Shown here: positions 14,831 through 23,551 of the stretch, one piece after another | Position numbering within the stretch: position 1 is the stretch's first letter | Layout of the letters: each line of letters starts with the position of its first letter | Assembly: GCF_042648965.1 (NCBI RefSeq) | Contig: NZ_JBHRYJ010000004.1 | Location: 310,001 to 374,000, forward strand | DNA: 64,000 nt | DNA from: Ferrovibrio xuzhouensis | GTDB lineage: Bacteria; Pseudomonadota; Alphaproteobacteria; Ferrovibrionales; Ferrovibrionaceae | Direction: 5' to 3' | The notes under the pieces: model-generated | Told to the model about the DNA's origin: nothing | The model's input: only the letters and a program-made list of their open reading frames with translations | Database searches by the model: none | Position numbers and translations under genes: made by a program

Positions 14831-14990
14831 GTCCTCAGCGGTCGCCAACGGTGCGAAACGGTCAGAAACGGTCCCGAACGGTCAGAAACGGTCAGAAACG
14901 GTCCCGAACGGTCAGAAACGGTCACCAGCGGGCCAGAACGGGCCGCAACGGTCACAAACGGACCGGAACGGTCAGCACCGGTGCATAATG
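14831..14990. repeat. tandem array with exact 10-bp period, 16 units
   Basis: Sixteen consecutive 10-mers without an indel. Consensus is gtcagaaacg: four exact copies at 14861, 14881, 14891 and 14911, plus two copies of gtcccgaacg at 14871 and 14901. The flanking units are degenerate but keep a G in position 1, and all but the last end in CG. A 30-bp block is perfectly duplicated (14861-14890 and 14891-14920). There is no dyad symmetry and no spacer. It ends 10 bp short of the M81 peptidase stop. The period equals about one helical turn, so every unit faces the same side of the DNA. Confidence 0.85.
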
Positions 14991-14999
14991 CGGTATGCG

Positions 15000-16538
15000 T
15001 CAGCCGGCATGCACCCGGCCCTGCGGGAACAGCCGGATACCGCTGCGCAGGTGCTTGTACGGCAGGGTCTCGGCCCGCTCGATGAAGGCGCCAGGGCTCT
15101 CGACGGTCAGGATCTCGTGGGCGATGTCGGTGAAGTCGCCGCGGAAATGCACCGTGCTTTTCAGGCCGAGGATCGGGCGCTGGCCCGGCTCGATGCCGAG
15201 CTGGCGGAACTGCTCCTTGTCGGCGGCCTGCATGCGGGTCGAGCTGACCAGGATGTCGACGCCGCGGCCCTGGGGCGATTCCGGGTTGCGGATGCGCAGC
15301 AGGGCCTGCGGCCCCAGCTTCGCCTGGGTGCCGCGATAGAACGGCCCGGTGCAGAGGAATTTGCCGTCGCCGAGCCTGGCGACCTCGAAGCGGTGGCGGA
15401 ACGGCCCGGCGCCGTGGTCGGTATAGAGCTTGCCGCCGATGGCGATCTCGAGCGTGGCGCCCTCGCCGGCCTGATGCGCCAGCCGCGCCGTCTCCGGGTC
15501 ATACAGCGCGCAGACCGCGGCGTCCGGCACGCCCTCGGCCACCAGCGCGGCGATCAGGCCCGTGGTGTCGCAGGTCGCCCCCGCACCCGGATTATCCTGC
15601 ACGTCGGCCAGCACCACCGACTTGCTGGCGCCGGCGCGGATCATCGCCCGCGCCTCGGCAATGGCGGCCTCGGGCGACAGCAGCCGGGTGCGGAACTCGC
15701 CCTCGCGCTCGGCGATCTGGCGGGCCAGCGCATCCGCCGCGCGGTCGGCGGCATCCTGCGTGTCGGCATAGGCGATCACCGCCGGGCCGCAGTCGCGGAT
15801 ATCGGCCGGATGGAAGCCCGGCGCGAACGACAGCGACGAGACGGCGCCCAGCTCCATCTGGCCGAGAGTCTCATAGATGCTCCTGCACGGCTCGATGAAG
15901 GTGCATTGCGCGGTCAGCGGGATCAGGAACGGCAGCTTGCGCAGCGCTTTCGCCTGCTTCGACCGCTCGCCGGTCAGCAGCTGTTCCAGATGCCGCGCGA
16001 CGCGGCCGCCGGTCACCGCCATGTCGAGATGCGGATAGGTGCGATAGGCGATCAGCGCGTCGCTGTATCGCACCATCGCCTCGGTGATGTTGACATGCAG
16101 GTCGAGGCTGGCGACGACGGGTATGTCCGGGCCTACAACTGCACGCACGCGGCGCAGGATCTCGCCCTCGCCGTCCTCATGGCTCTCGGTGACCATGGCG
16201 CCATGCAGGTCGAGATAGACCGCGTCGATGCGGCCCTGCAGCGCGGCCACGCCATCGACGATCTTGCCGACCACATGCTCGAAGGCCTCGTCGGTGACAT
16301 GGGCGCATGGCTGCGCGGCGGCCCAGGCGATGGGATGCAGCGCCCATTTCTTCTTCTTCGCCTCGGCGATGAAGCCGCCGATCGGGATGTTCATCGGCTC
16401 GAAGGTCGCGTAGATCGCCGCGCCCTCGGTCAGCGCCGGCCAGCCCTCGCCACGGACGAACTTGTCGAGCGTCGCCTTCTGCGGCGCGAAGGTGTTGGTC
16501 TCGTGCTGGAAGCCGGCAATGGCAACGCGAAAGGTCAT
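15000..16538 (-). CDS. M81-family metallopeptidase (MlrC-like), copy 1
   Basis: A 512-residue protein with the MlrC N-terminal (DUF1485) and C-terminal domains. Likely metal ligands are in GFQHETNTFAP (about 9-19), VASLDLHVN (about 160) and TYPHLDM (about 185). The family's best-known member, MlrC, cleaves linearised microcystin, but most members act on unknown small peptides or amides. No signal peptide, so it is cytoplasmic. The ATG at 16538 starts the conserved TFRVAIAGF strand; the longer frame to 16862 overlaps the methyltransferase and is not used. A paralogue is at 34381. Confidence 0.88.
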   Translation of the reverse strand: MTFRVAIAGFQHETNTFAPQKATLDKFVRGEGWPALTEGAAIYATFEPMNIPIGGFIAEAKKKKWALHPIAWAAAQPCAHVTDEAFEHVVGKIVDGVAALQGRIDAVYLDLHGAMVTESHEDGEGEILRRVRAVVGPDIPVVASLDLHVNITEAMVRYSDALIAYRTYPHLDMAVTGGRVARHLEQLLTGERSKQAKALRKLPFLIPLTAQCTFIEPCRSIYETLGQMELGAVSSLSFAPGFHPADIRDCGPAVIAYADTQDAADRAADALARQIAEREGEFRTRLLSPEAAIAEARAMIRAGASKSVVLADVQDNPGAGATCDTTGLIAALVAEGVPDAAVCALYDPETARLAHQAGEGATLEIAIGGKLYTDHGAGPFRHRFEVARLGDGKFLCTGPFYRGTQAKLGPQALLRIRNPESPQGRGVDILVSSTRMQAADKEQFRQLGIEPGQRPILGLKSTVHFRGDFTDIAHEILTVESPGAFIERAETLPYKHLRSGIRLFPQGRVHAG

Positions 16539-16606
16539 GGCTGGGGGCTCGCTGGTTGTTTCCGCGAGCTTAGTCAGGATACGGACAGGCTGTCCATGGC
16601 CGTTCG

Positions 16607-17197
16607 CTACACCCGGCGCAGCACAAGCTGGGTCCAGGTAACCTCGCGGCCGTGCATGTCGCCGCGCTGCGCCTGCAGAACCGCCTGCAGGCCGTGCGGG
16701 GCCGCCAGCGCCACGGTCTCTGCGCCGGAGACCTCGAACATGCGGCGACCGGGCGGCACCGGCCCGTGCCGGAGCGTCATCGCCGCCAGGCCCTGCGGTG
16801 CCAGCAATGCCGCCAGCCGCGCCATGCCCCGTGCGCGCTCGCCGGCGTCGAGATGCATCCACACGGCGGTCAGCATGACGAGGTCGAACGTGCCCTCGAC
16901 CCGCGCCAGGTCGGGCAGGCCGTCGTCGATCCAGGTGATGCCGCTGCCGGGATGCAGGCGCTGGCCATGCGCCCGCATCGCCGCCGTCGGTTCGACCGCG
17001 GTCACCGCATGGCCGCGCGCCGCCAGTGCCGCGGCGTCACGGCCGGTGCCGGCGCCAATATCGATGGCGCGGCACGGCGTGGCCGGCAGCAGGTGCAGAA
17101 TTGCGGCATGCACATCCTCGAAGCGGATGCGTTCATAGCGCTCGGCGAGAACGTCGGCTTCGGCCGTATAGCCGTCGGTGCTTGTGCTGTCGGTCAT
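16607..17197 (-). CDS. class I SAM-dependent methyltransferase
   Basis: A 196-residue Rossmann-type methyltransferase: motif I AIDIGAGTGRDAAAL (about 44-58), the acidic residue in AVEPTAAM (about 68), and motif IV FDLVMLTAVWMHLD (about 104-117). Substrate unknown. It lies 68 bp upstream of the M81 peptidase start on the same strand and 52 bp downstream of ilvD, so it may be transcribed with either. Confidence 0.82.
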   Translation of the reverse strand: MTDSTSTDGYTAEADVLAERYERIRFEDVHAAILHLLPATPCRAIDIGAGTGRDAAALAARGHAVTAVEPTAAMRAHGQRLHPGSGITWIDDGLPDLARVEGTFDLVMLTAVWMHLDAGERARGMARLAALLAPQGLAAMTLRHGPVPPGRRMFEVSGAETVALAAPHGLQAVLQAQRGDMHGREVTWTQLVLRRV

Positions 17198-17249
17198 GTT
17201 GGGTCGCCAAAAAGAAAGCGCGCCACCGGGTCGCCCTTCGATGGTCCGG

Positions 17250-19019
17250 TCAGATATCGGCGTAGCATTCGACCTCCGCCTTGCCGCCGGGGTGGGTTAC
17301 CGCGCCGTCATGGGCGTCGCCCACGGTCTGGGCGTATTTCCACAGCGCACCCGACTGGTATTCGGTCTTGCGCGGCTTCCACTTTTTCTTGCGCGCCGCC
17401 ATCTCCCTGGCCGAGACATCGACGCTGAGGATGCCCTTGACCGCATCGATGGTGACGATGTCACCGTTTTTGATCAGACCAATGGGCCCGCCGACCGCCG
17501 CCTCGGGCCCGACATGGCCGACGCAGAAGCCGCGCGTGGCGCCGGAGAAGCGGCCGTCGGTGAGCAGCGCCACCTTCTCGCCCATGCCCTGGCCGTAGAT
17601 CGCCGAGGTGGTCGACAGCATCTCGCGCATGCCGGGACCGCCCTTCGGGCCCTCGTAGCGGATGACGATGACGTCGCCTTCCTTGTACTTCTTGGCCTGC
17701 ACCGCCTCGAAGGCGGCCTCCTCGCTGTCGAACACCCGCGCCGGCCCGACATGCTTCAGGCGGTGCATGCCGGCGACCTTCACGATGGCGCCGCGCGGCG
17801 CGAGGTTGCCCTTCAGGCCGACGACACCGCCGGTCGGCGTGATCGGGTTGGTGATCGGGCGCACCACGTCCTGGTCTTTCGGGAATTTCACGCCCTTCAG
17901 GTTCTGCTCGATGGTCTTGCCGGTCACCGTCAGGCAGTCGCCGTGGATGTAGCCGCCCTTGAACAGCTCGTTGAGCACCACCTGCACGCCGCCGATCTGG
18001 TACATGTCCTTGGCTACGTACCGCCCGCCCGGCTTGAGGTCGGCGATATAGGGCGTCGACTTGAAGATCCTGGCGACGTCGTCGAGGTCGAACCGGATGC
18101 CGGCCTCATGAGCGATGGCCGGCAGATGCAGCGCGCCATTGGTCGAACCGCCGGTGGCGGCGACCACGCGGGCGGCATTCTCCAGCGCCTTGCGGGTGAC
18201 GATGTCGCGCGGGCGGATGCCGAGCCTGATCAGCTCCATGACCTGTTTGCCCGAGGCCTCGGCATACTGGTCGCGGGTCTCGTAGGGCGCCGGCGCACCG
18301 GCGGAACCCGGCAGGGCGAGGCCGATGGCTTCCGACACGCAGGCCATGGTATTGGCGGTGAACTGGCCGCCGCAGGACCCGGCCGACGGGCAGGCCACGC
18401 ATTCCAGCTCATGCAGGTCGGCCGGCTTCATCTCGCCGGCGGCGTATTTGCCGACTCCCTCGAAGACGTCCATCACGGTGACATCCTTGCCGCGGAACCT
18501 GCCGGGCAGGATCGAGCCGCCATACATGAAGACCGACGGGATGTTCAGGCGCACCATGGCCATCATCAGGCCGGGCAGCGACTTGTCGCAGCCGGCCAGG
18601 CCGACCAGGGCGTCATAGCAATGGCCGCGCACGGTCAGCTCGGTCGAGTCCGCGATCACCTCGCGGCTGATCAGCGACGACTTCATGCCCTGGTGCCCCA
18701 TGGCGATGCCATCGGTCACCGTGATGGTGGTGAATTCGCGCGGCGTGCCGCCGGCTGCCTTCACGCCCTTCTTCGCCCACTGCGCCTGGCGGCCCAGTGT
18801 GATGTTGCAGGGCGCGGCCTCGTTCCAGGTGGTCACCACGCCGACGAAGGGCTGGTGGATTTCCTTCTCGGTCAGGCCCATGGCGTAATAGAAGCTGCGA
18901 TGCGGCGCCCGCTCCGGGCCCTCGGTGACATGGCGGCTGGGCAGCATCGCCTTGTCGATCTTGCCGCCCTTCATGACGGACTTGCGCTTCGGTGCAGCCT
19001 TTTTTGTGGGCTTTTTCAT
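17250..19019 (-). CDS. ilvD: dihydroxy-acid dehydratase
   Basis: About 589 residues. It makes 2-keto acids from dihydroxy acids in valine, isoleucine and leucine synthesis and carries an Fe-S cluster. Conserved cysteines sit in GCDKSLPG and CPSAGSCGGQFTANTM; the family signature GGSTNGALHLPAIAHEAG and the C-terminal GRFSGATRG are present. The ATG at 19019 follows an AGGGAG. The N-terminal 20 residues are Lys-rich (KKPTKKAAPKRKS), longer than in most IlvD. Length otherwise normal. Confidence 0.96.
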   Translation of the reverse strand: MKKPTKKAAPKRKSVMKGGKIDKAMLPSRHVTEGPERAPHRSFYYAMGLTEKEIHQPFVGVVTTWNEAAPCNITLGRQAQWAKKGVKAAGGTPREFTTITVTDGIAMGHQGMKSSLISREVIADSTELTVRGHCYDALVGLAGCDKSLPGLMMAMVRLNIPSVFMYGGSILPGRFRGKDVTVMDVFEGVGKYAAGEMKPADLHELECVACPSAGSCGGQFTANTMACVSEAIGLALPGSAGAPAPYETRDQYAEASGKQVMELIRLGIRPRDIVTRKALENAARVVAATGGSTNGALHLPAIAHEAGIRFDLDDVARIFKSTPYIADLKPGGRYVAKDMYQIGGVQVVLNELFKGGYIHGDCLTVTGKTIEQNLKGVKFPKDQDVVRPITNPITPTGGVVGLKGNLAPRGAIVKVAGMHRLKHVGPARVFDSEEAAFEAVQAKKYKEGDVIVIRYEGPKGGPGMREMLSTTSAIYGQGMGEKVALLTDGRFSGATRGFCVGHVGPEAAVGGPIGLIKNGDIVTIDAVKGILSVDVSAREMAARKKKWKPRKTEYQSGALWKYAQTVGDAHDGAVTHPGGKAEVECYADI

Positions 19020-19105
19020 GGGCTGGTCGCTCCCTGGGACGGACATCGGAAAAGCACAGGGTCCGGAGCATAGCCAGCGGCCGGCCGCCGGACCAGAGAT
19101 GATGT

Positions 19106-19960
19106 CTAGCCGGATACCGGTTTTTTGCGTCCCATGCGGCCCTGGCGGCGCAGCAGGGCGGCATTGACCTCGGCGCCGAAGATGAACAGGACCGCCGAGA
19201 TGTAGAAGAAGACCAGGGTGATGATCACGCCGCCGAGGCTGCCATAGGTCGCCGTGTAGTTGCCGAGATTGGCGACATAGAAGGAAAACAGGCTGGCGGC
19301 GCCGAGCCAGAGCAGTGCGGTGACCAGCACACCGGGCAGCAACGCCTCCAGCGCGAGCCGCCGCCCCGGCAGCCAGCAATGCAGGGCCAGCAGGCCGCCC
19401 AGCAGCACTACGGCGGCAACGCCGTAGCGCAGCGCGCCGAAAGCCCAGTGGTCGCTGTCGCTGAGCGGCAGCAGCCACAGCAGCCCGTCCCAGATCACCG
19501 GACCGAGCACCACGACCACCGACAGGACGAGAAAGACCACGGCGCCGATCACGATGGCACCGAGACTACTCAGCTTGACCCGCCACCACGGCCGCGGCTC
19601 GTCAAAGCCATAGGCGGAATTGAGCGCAATGCGCAGGGCGTCGATGCAGTTTGACGCCACCCACAGCGCGCCAAGCAGGCCGAGGGTCAGCAGGCCGCTG
19701 TCACGCGAAGTCAGCACCTCGCGGATCACCGGCAGCAGGGTACGGGCGACATCGCCTGGCAGCAGGTTGACCGCATCCTCCACGGTGGCGAGGCTTTCCG
19801 CACCACTGCCGAGAAAGCCGGAAAGAGCGGCGAGGAAAATCAGGAACGGGAAGATCGCCAGCAGCGCCGTATAGGCGATATGTCCGGCCAGTTCGAGAGC
19901 CAGGCTGCGCGCCATCGCCCGGCCGGCCTGGTAGAGCACGAGAACCGGCCACCGGGTCAT
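19106..19960 (-). CDS. YihY/BrkB-family inner-membrane protein
   Basis: A 284-residue polytopic protein with about six membrane helices. It opens with the family's LALELAGHIAYTALLAIFPFLIFL segment and contains ASNCIDALRIALNSAYG and the late TYGSLGGVIITLVFFYISA helix. Function in the family is unsettled: it was first called RNase BN by mistake. Its start overlaps the stop of the AsmA-like gene (ATGA), so the two are co-translated. Confidence 0.87.
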   Translation of the reverse strand: MTRWPVLVLYQAGRAMARSLALELAGHIAYTALLAIFPFLIFLAALSGFLGSGAESLATVEDAVNLLPGDVARTLLPVIREVLTSRDSGLLTLGLLGALWVASNCIDALRIALNSAYGFDEPRPWWRVKLSSLGAIVIGAVVFLVLSVVVVLGPVIWDGLLWLLPLSDSDHWAFGALRYGVAAVVLLGGLLALHCWLPGRRLALEALLPGVLVTALLWLGAASLFSFYVANLGNYTATYGSLGGVIITLVFFYISAVLFIFGAEVNAALLRRQGRMGRKKPVSG

Positions 19961-22032
19961 TTACCGCCACCTGCCTTGGGGCCGGCAGCATGGATCAGCG
20001 CCGCGCAGTCGCTGTCCTGCGCCAGGCCGGGATCGATGAAGGCAAGGATCGAGGCCAGCGGCGTCAGCAGCACGCCGAGTGCCGCCGCGCCGGCCGCCCG
20101 TGCACCCAGCGGTGCGGCCTCGACGCCGACCGAAGGACGGCTGAAGGCGCCGCTGACCGTGATCGGGGTGCGCGCACTGACCAGGGTCGGCGTTTTCGGA
20201 TGCGCCAGCAGCCGCAGGTCAAGCTGTTCATCTGCCAGGCTGACATTGCCCTCGGCGGTCAGCGTGCTGTTGCTGGAATCCAGTACGAAGGTTTTCGGGG
20301 TCATCACGCCCTTGCGGACATCGAAATCGGCCACGAAACAGCGCAGCGGGATCGGCGCATCGCCGGTCGCCCAGAGGCCGAGCGCGCGGGCGATGTCGAG
20401 GCCGGCCAGCGCCACGGCCAGATTGGAGATGGTGCCATGGTCGATGACGAAACGGATATTGCCGTTGGCGCTGCCGAGCGACTTGCGCACGGAATCGCCC
20501 TGCCCGGTCAGCCGGATCCGCCCGTCGATGATGCCGTTGCCGGAACCCGACAGGCCGGCGCTGTCGAGGAAGCGCTCCAGCCGGAACTTGCTGAGCCGGA
20601 TGTCGTAATCCGTGGTGACCGGATCATGGCGGGCATCGAGGCGGATATCGGCATTGACCTGGCCGCCGGCAACGCCGAGCCGCAGCGGTTTGAGCAGCAG
20701 CAGGCCATCCTGCAGGGTCAGGTCAAGGTCGACGGCATTGAGCGGCACATTCGGCGCCTCGACCTTGTCCCCATGGAAGGTCACCTTGGCATCGACGGCG
20801 CGGATCTGTTCGGCGGCCAGCGGCGCATCCGGCAACACGCGCGGCGGCGGCGCATCGCCTGCCGGCGGAGATGCAGGCGCCGGTTCTGACGGCGCAGCCT
20901 TGCCGGCCGCAGGCGGCGCCGCACTGGCCTGCTTCGGTTGCGGCGCCCCGCCCGCTGCTTCCACGGCGGCCGGCGGCGACAGGCCGATCAGGGGACCGAT
21001 ATCGCGATAGTCCAGCACCTTCGAATGCAGGTCGGCGCCGATAAACAGGCGCTCGCGGCCGGTATCGATGCGGAGCTTGCCGGCCAGATCGCTGTTGCCG
21101 ACACGGCCGGCCATATCCTCGATGCGCAGTATGGCGCCGTCACGACGCAGATGGCCCTTCAGGTCATAGGGCGGCGTCGCGGGCAGCGGCACGCCGGTGA
21201 TGCGGGTCAGCCGGCCGAGATTGGGGCCGGTCAGCGCGACATCGAGATTGAGGCCTTCGAAGCGGATCGGATCCGCCAGCGTGCCGGAGATGCGGCCCCG
21301 GGTTTCGCCGACCCGGGCATCGACCGTCAGCGGATAGGGATCGTTGCCTTCGCGCAGCGCCAGCAGCGAACCGCCGCGTGCAGTCAGACGAAAGGGCTCG
21401 CCATGCAGGCGCCCCTCGCCCTCGAGGCGCATCTCGCCGCCGGCCTGCCCACCCTGACCCGTCCCGCCCTGGCCCGTGACGGTAGAAATCCGGGTGTCGA
21501 TGTCGAGGCCGGCCTTCGCATCGCGATACCGCAGTCGGCCGTTCTCGACGCTGAGCCGGCCGATCACCGGCATCTCGTGGCGATCATCCGGCGTGGCCGC
21601 ATCGGCAGCTTCCTTCGCGCCGAGCGTCCAGTTCGAGCGGCCATCGGCCTGGCGTTCGAGATCGATTTTCGGGTCAACAAGCCGCAGGTCCGGAATCTCG
21701 ATCCGGCCATGCAGCAGGGCCGGCAGGTCGATCACCACCTCGATCCGCCGGGCCGCTGCCATTTCCGGCTCGGCTGCCCAGTCGGCATTGGCCATATGGA
21801 AATCCTCGATCACCAGACGCGGGTGCAGCGACCATTGCCCGGACAGGTCACCATCCAGTCGCACATTGCGGCCGGTGGCATCGCTGAGTGCAGAGGCAAC
21901 GGGGTCGCGCAGCCAGTTCCAGTCGAACAGCGCCACGGTCCCGCCGATCACCACGACAAGCACGGTGAGACTGCCCAGTAGCCATCGCCGCCAGCTCGGC
22001 CGGACCGCCGGTTGTGGCGATTCCCGGTTCAT
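19957..22032 (-). CDS. AsmA-family protein
   Basis: A 691-residue protein with one N-terminal membrane helix (about 15-35), a long AsmA/VPS13-like beta-groove region starting VRLDGDLSGQWSLHPRL, and a C-terminal AsmA domain (about 500-640; GSGNGIIDGRIRLTGQGDSVRKSLGSANG). A Pro/Ala-rich low-complexity linker lies at about 350-400. AsmA-like proteins bridge the periplasm and are implicated in phospholipid transport to the outer membrane. It is the first gene of a two-gene leftward unit with the BrkB-like gene. Confidence 0.88.
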   Translation of the reverse strand: MNRESPQPAVRPSWRRWLLGSLTVLVVVIGGTVALFDWNWLRDPVASALSDATGRNVRLDGDLSGQWSLHPRLVIEDFHMANADWAAEPEMAAARRIEVVIDLPALLHGRIEIPDLRLVDPKIDLERQADGRSNWTLGAKEAADAATPDDRHEMPVIGRLSVENGRLRYRDAKAGLDIDTRISTVTGQGGTGQGGQAGGEMRLEGEGRLHGEPFRLTARGGSLLALREGNDPYPLTVDARVGETRGRISGTLADPIRFEGLNLDVALTGPNLGRLTRITGVPLPATPPYDLKGHLRRDGAILRIEDMAGRVGNSDLAGKLRIDTGRERLFIGADLHSKVLDYRDIGPLIGLSPPAAVEAAGGAPQPKQASAAPPAAGKAAPSEPAPASPPAGDAPPPRVLPDAPLAAEQIRAVDAKVTFHGDKVEAPNVPLNAVDLDLTLQDGLLLLKPLRLGVAGGQVNADIRLDARHDPVTTDYDIRLSKFRLERFLDSAGLSGSGNGIIDGRIRLTGQGDSVRKSLGSANGNIRFVIDHGTISNLAVALAGLDIARALGLWATGDAPIPLRCFVADFDVRKGVMTPKTFVLDSSNSTLTAEGNVSLADEQLDLRLLAHPKTPTLVSARTPITVSGAFSRPSVGVEAAPLGARAAGAAALGVLLTPLASILAFIDPGLAQDSDCAALIHAAGPKAGGGK

Positions 22033-22140
22033 TTCTTAAACATCCCCCGGGGCTCAAATGCGGCCATGGCAGCCTCCCGGATCAGCAGTATCCCTAAGTA
22101 TATATTGATCTTTTCGGGCTTTTTTGCGGCAGGATGGAAA

Positions 22141-22165
22141 TTAACGGCTGTTTAAGAATCGTTAA
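22141..22165 (+). promoter_or_regulatory. CtrA-like binding site with a GANTC methylation site
   Basis: TTAA at 22141, N7, TTAA at 22152 is an exact TTAA-N7-TTAA CtrA full site. A third TTAA follows at 22162, and GAATC (22156-22160) fits the CcrM target GANTC. It lies 24-48 bp upstream of the small membrane-protein start, in an AT-rich part of the 156-bp divergent region. Binding is inferred from the consensus only. Confidence 0.45.
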
Positions 22166-22188
22166 CGCTGCGGATGTAATCTTCAGAC

Positions 22189-22566
22189 ATGGGATTACAG
22201 GCTGAAATAGTTGTCCCACGCTATGTGGTCATGACGCGGCTGGCGGACAGCTGGATTCCGCGCGCTTTCCATGCCGATCCCGACAATGCCGAAGCCGAGG
22301 CCTTCCGCTGGCGCCGCATCTACGGCCCGCGCCGCACCCGCATCGCCGAATACTGGGTGCAGGACCGGCCGGAGCCGGCCTCCGCTCTTCCTGCCCTGCC
22401 GCCGCCGATCACCGTCGAGGTCGGGCCGGTGCAGCCGGCGATCCTGCCGCGCACGGTGGCCCGGCCGCTGAGCTGGCAGGATGCCGCCCTGCGCGCCTTT
22501 GCGCTGTATCTGGTCTTCAGTCTCGCCAACCGGGCGCTGGAACTGCTGATCCTGCTGGCCGGCTAG
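22189..22566 (+). CDS. hypothetical small membrane protein
   Basis: A 125-residue protein I do not recognise. The N-terminal 60 residues are soluble and rich in Trp/Arg (LADSWIPRAFHADPDNAEAE, then WRRIYGPRRTRIAEYW). A Pro-rich linker (about 62-90) leads to one C-terminal membrane helix (about 100-123, LRAFALYLVFSLANRALELLI). Codon usage is like its neighbours and the frame is clean, so it is probably real. A CtrA-like site upstream suggests cell-cycle or motility-linked expression. Confidence 0.6.
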   Translation: MGLQAEIVVPRYVVMTRLADSWIPRAFHADPDNAEAEAFRWRRIYGPRRTRIAEYWVQDRPEPASALPALPPPITVEVGPVQPAILPRTVARPLSWQDAALRAFALYLVFSLANRALELLILLAG

Positions 22567-22624
22567 CAATCCGGCCGTCATGGGCTAGAGTGCGGGAAAA
22601 TCGTCCCGCCCCGAGTCCCCCTCC

Positions 22625-23545
22625 ATGTTTTCGATCATTCTGGCCATCATCCCGATCTTCCTGCTGATCGCCATCGGCACCGGCCTCAAGCGTGGCAATT
22701 TCCCCGGCGATGCCTTCTGGCCGCTGGCCGACAAGATGACCTATTTCATCTTCTTCCCGGCCCTGCTGGTCGACAACCTGGCCCATGCGCATCTGGGCAA
22801 CCTCGATCCGACTGGCATGCTGGGCGCCCTGCTGATCGCCCTGATCGTGCAGGCGGCGCTGGTCTATGCGCTGCGGCCTCTGATGAATGTCGACGGCCCG
22901 GCCTTTACGTCGGTGTTCCAGGGCGCGGTGCGCTTCAATACCTTCGTCGGCCTGGGCGCAGTAACGGCGCTGGAAGGCGGCACCGGGGTGACGCTGTTCG
23001 CCGTGGCCATTGCCCTCGCCATCCCGACGCTGAACGTGATGTGCGTCCTGACGCTGGCGCGTTACGGCGACCACGGCCAGGGCACCACGCTGAAGGCGCA
23101 ACTACTGTTCCTTGCCAAGAACCCGCTGATCATTGCCTGCCTGCTCGGTATCGCCCTCAATTTCTGCGGCATCACGATTCCGGCCGGGATCGAGCCGGTG
23201 CTGAAGATGCTGGGCAGCATGGCCGCCCCGATGGGTCTGCTGACCGTCGGCGCCGGCCTGCAGTGGCATGCGGCCCGCAGCGGCGGACGGGCGATCGGCT
23301 TTGCCTGTGTGCTCAAGCTGCTGGTCTATCCGGCGCTGCTGTTCGGGCTGAGCCGGCTGTGGAGTCTCGGTCCGCTCGAGACCAAGATCCTGATCCTCTG
23401 GGGCACCATGCCCACCGCGAGTTCGAGCTATATCCTCGCCCGCCAGATGGGCGGCGACGCGCCGCTGGCCGCCGCCATCGTCACCGTCTGCACCCTGCTC
23501 GCCTTCATCACCGTGCCGGCAGTCTTCCTGCTGGTCGGGATATAG
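22625..23545 (+). CDS. AEC-family transporter
   Basis: A 306-residue membrane protein with about ten helices in two inverted halves: the N-terminal half starts MFSIILAIIPIFLLIAIGTGLKR and the C-terminal half contains PASSSYILARQMGGDAPLAAAIVTVCTLL-like PTASS...GG features. The auxin-efflux-carrier family moves small carboxylates or peptides out of or across the inner membrane. Substrate unknown. It is convergent with era, only 6 bp apart. Confidence 0.85.
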   Translation: MFSIILAIIPIFLLIAIGTGLKRGNFPGDAFWPLADKMTYFIFFPALLVDNLAHAHLGNLDPTGMLGALLIALIVQAALVYALRPLMNVDGPAFTSVFQGAVRFNTFVGLGAVTALEGGTGVTLFAVAIALAIPTLNVMCVLTLARYGDHGQGTTLKAQLLFLAKNPLIIACLLGIALNFCGITIPAGIEPVLKMLGSMAAPMGLLTVGAGLQWHAARSGGRAIGFACVLKLLVYPALLFGLSRLWSLGPLETKILILWGTMPTASSSYILARQMGGDAPLAAAIVTVCTLLAFITVPAVFLLVGI

Positions 23546-23551
23546 CGCGGC

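Noticed and set aside
14638..14955. minus-strand frame with repeated DRSGPFLTVS peptides
   Set aside because: The peptide repeat follows mechanically from the 30-bp superperiod of the 10-bp array. No start context or codon bias.
14831..14990. possible CRISPR array
   Set aside because: Units are contiguous 10-mers with no unique spacers, and no cas genes are present.
14103..17138. 1011-codon open frame across repeats and the M81 gene
   Set aside because: Translates palindromic repeats and the 10-bp array, then runs antisense to the M81 gene. No conserved segment.
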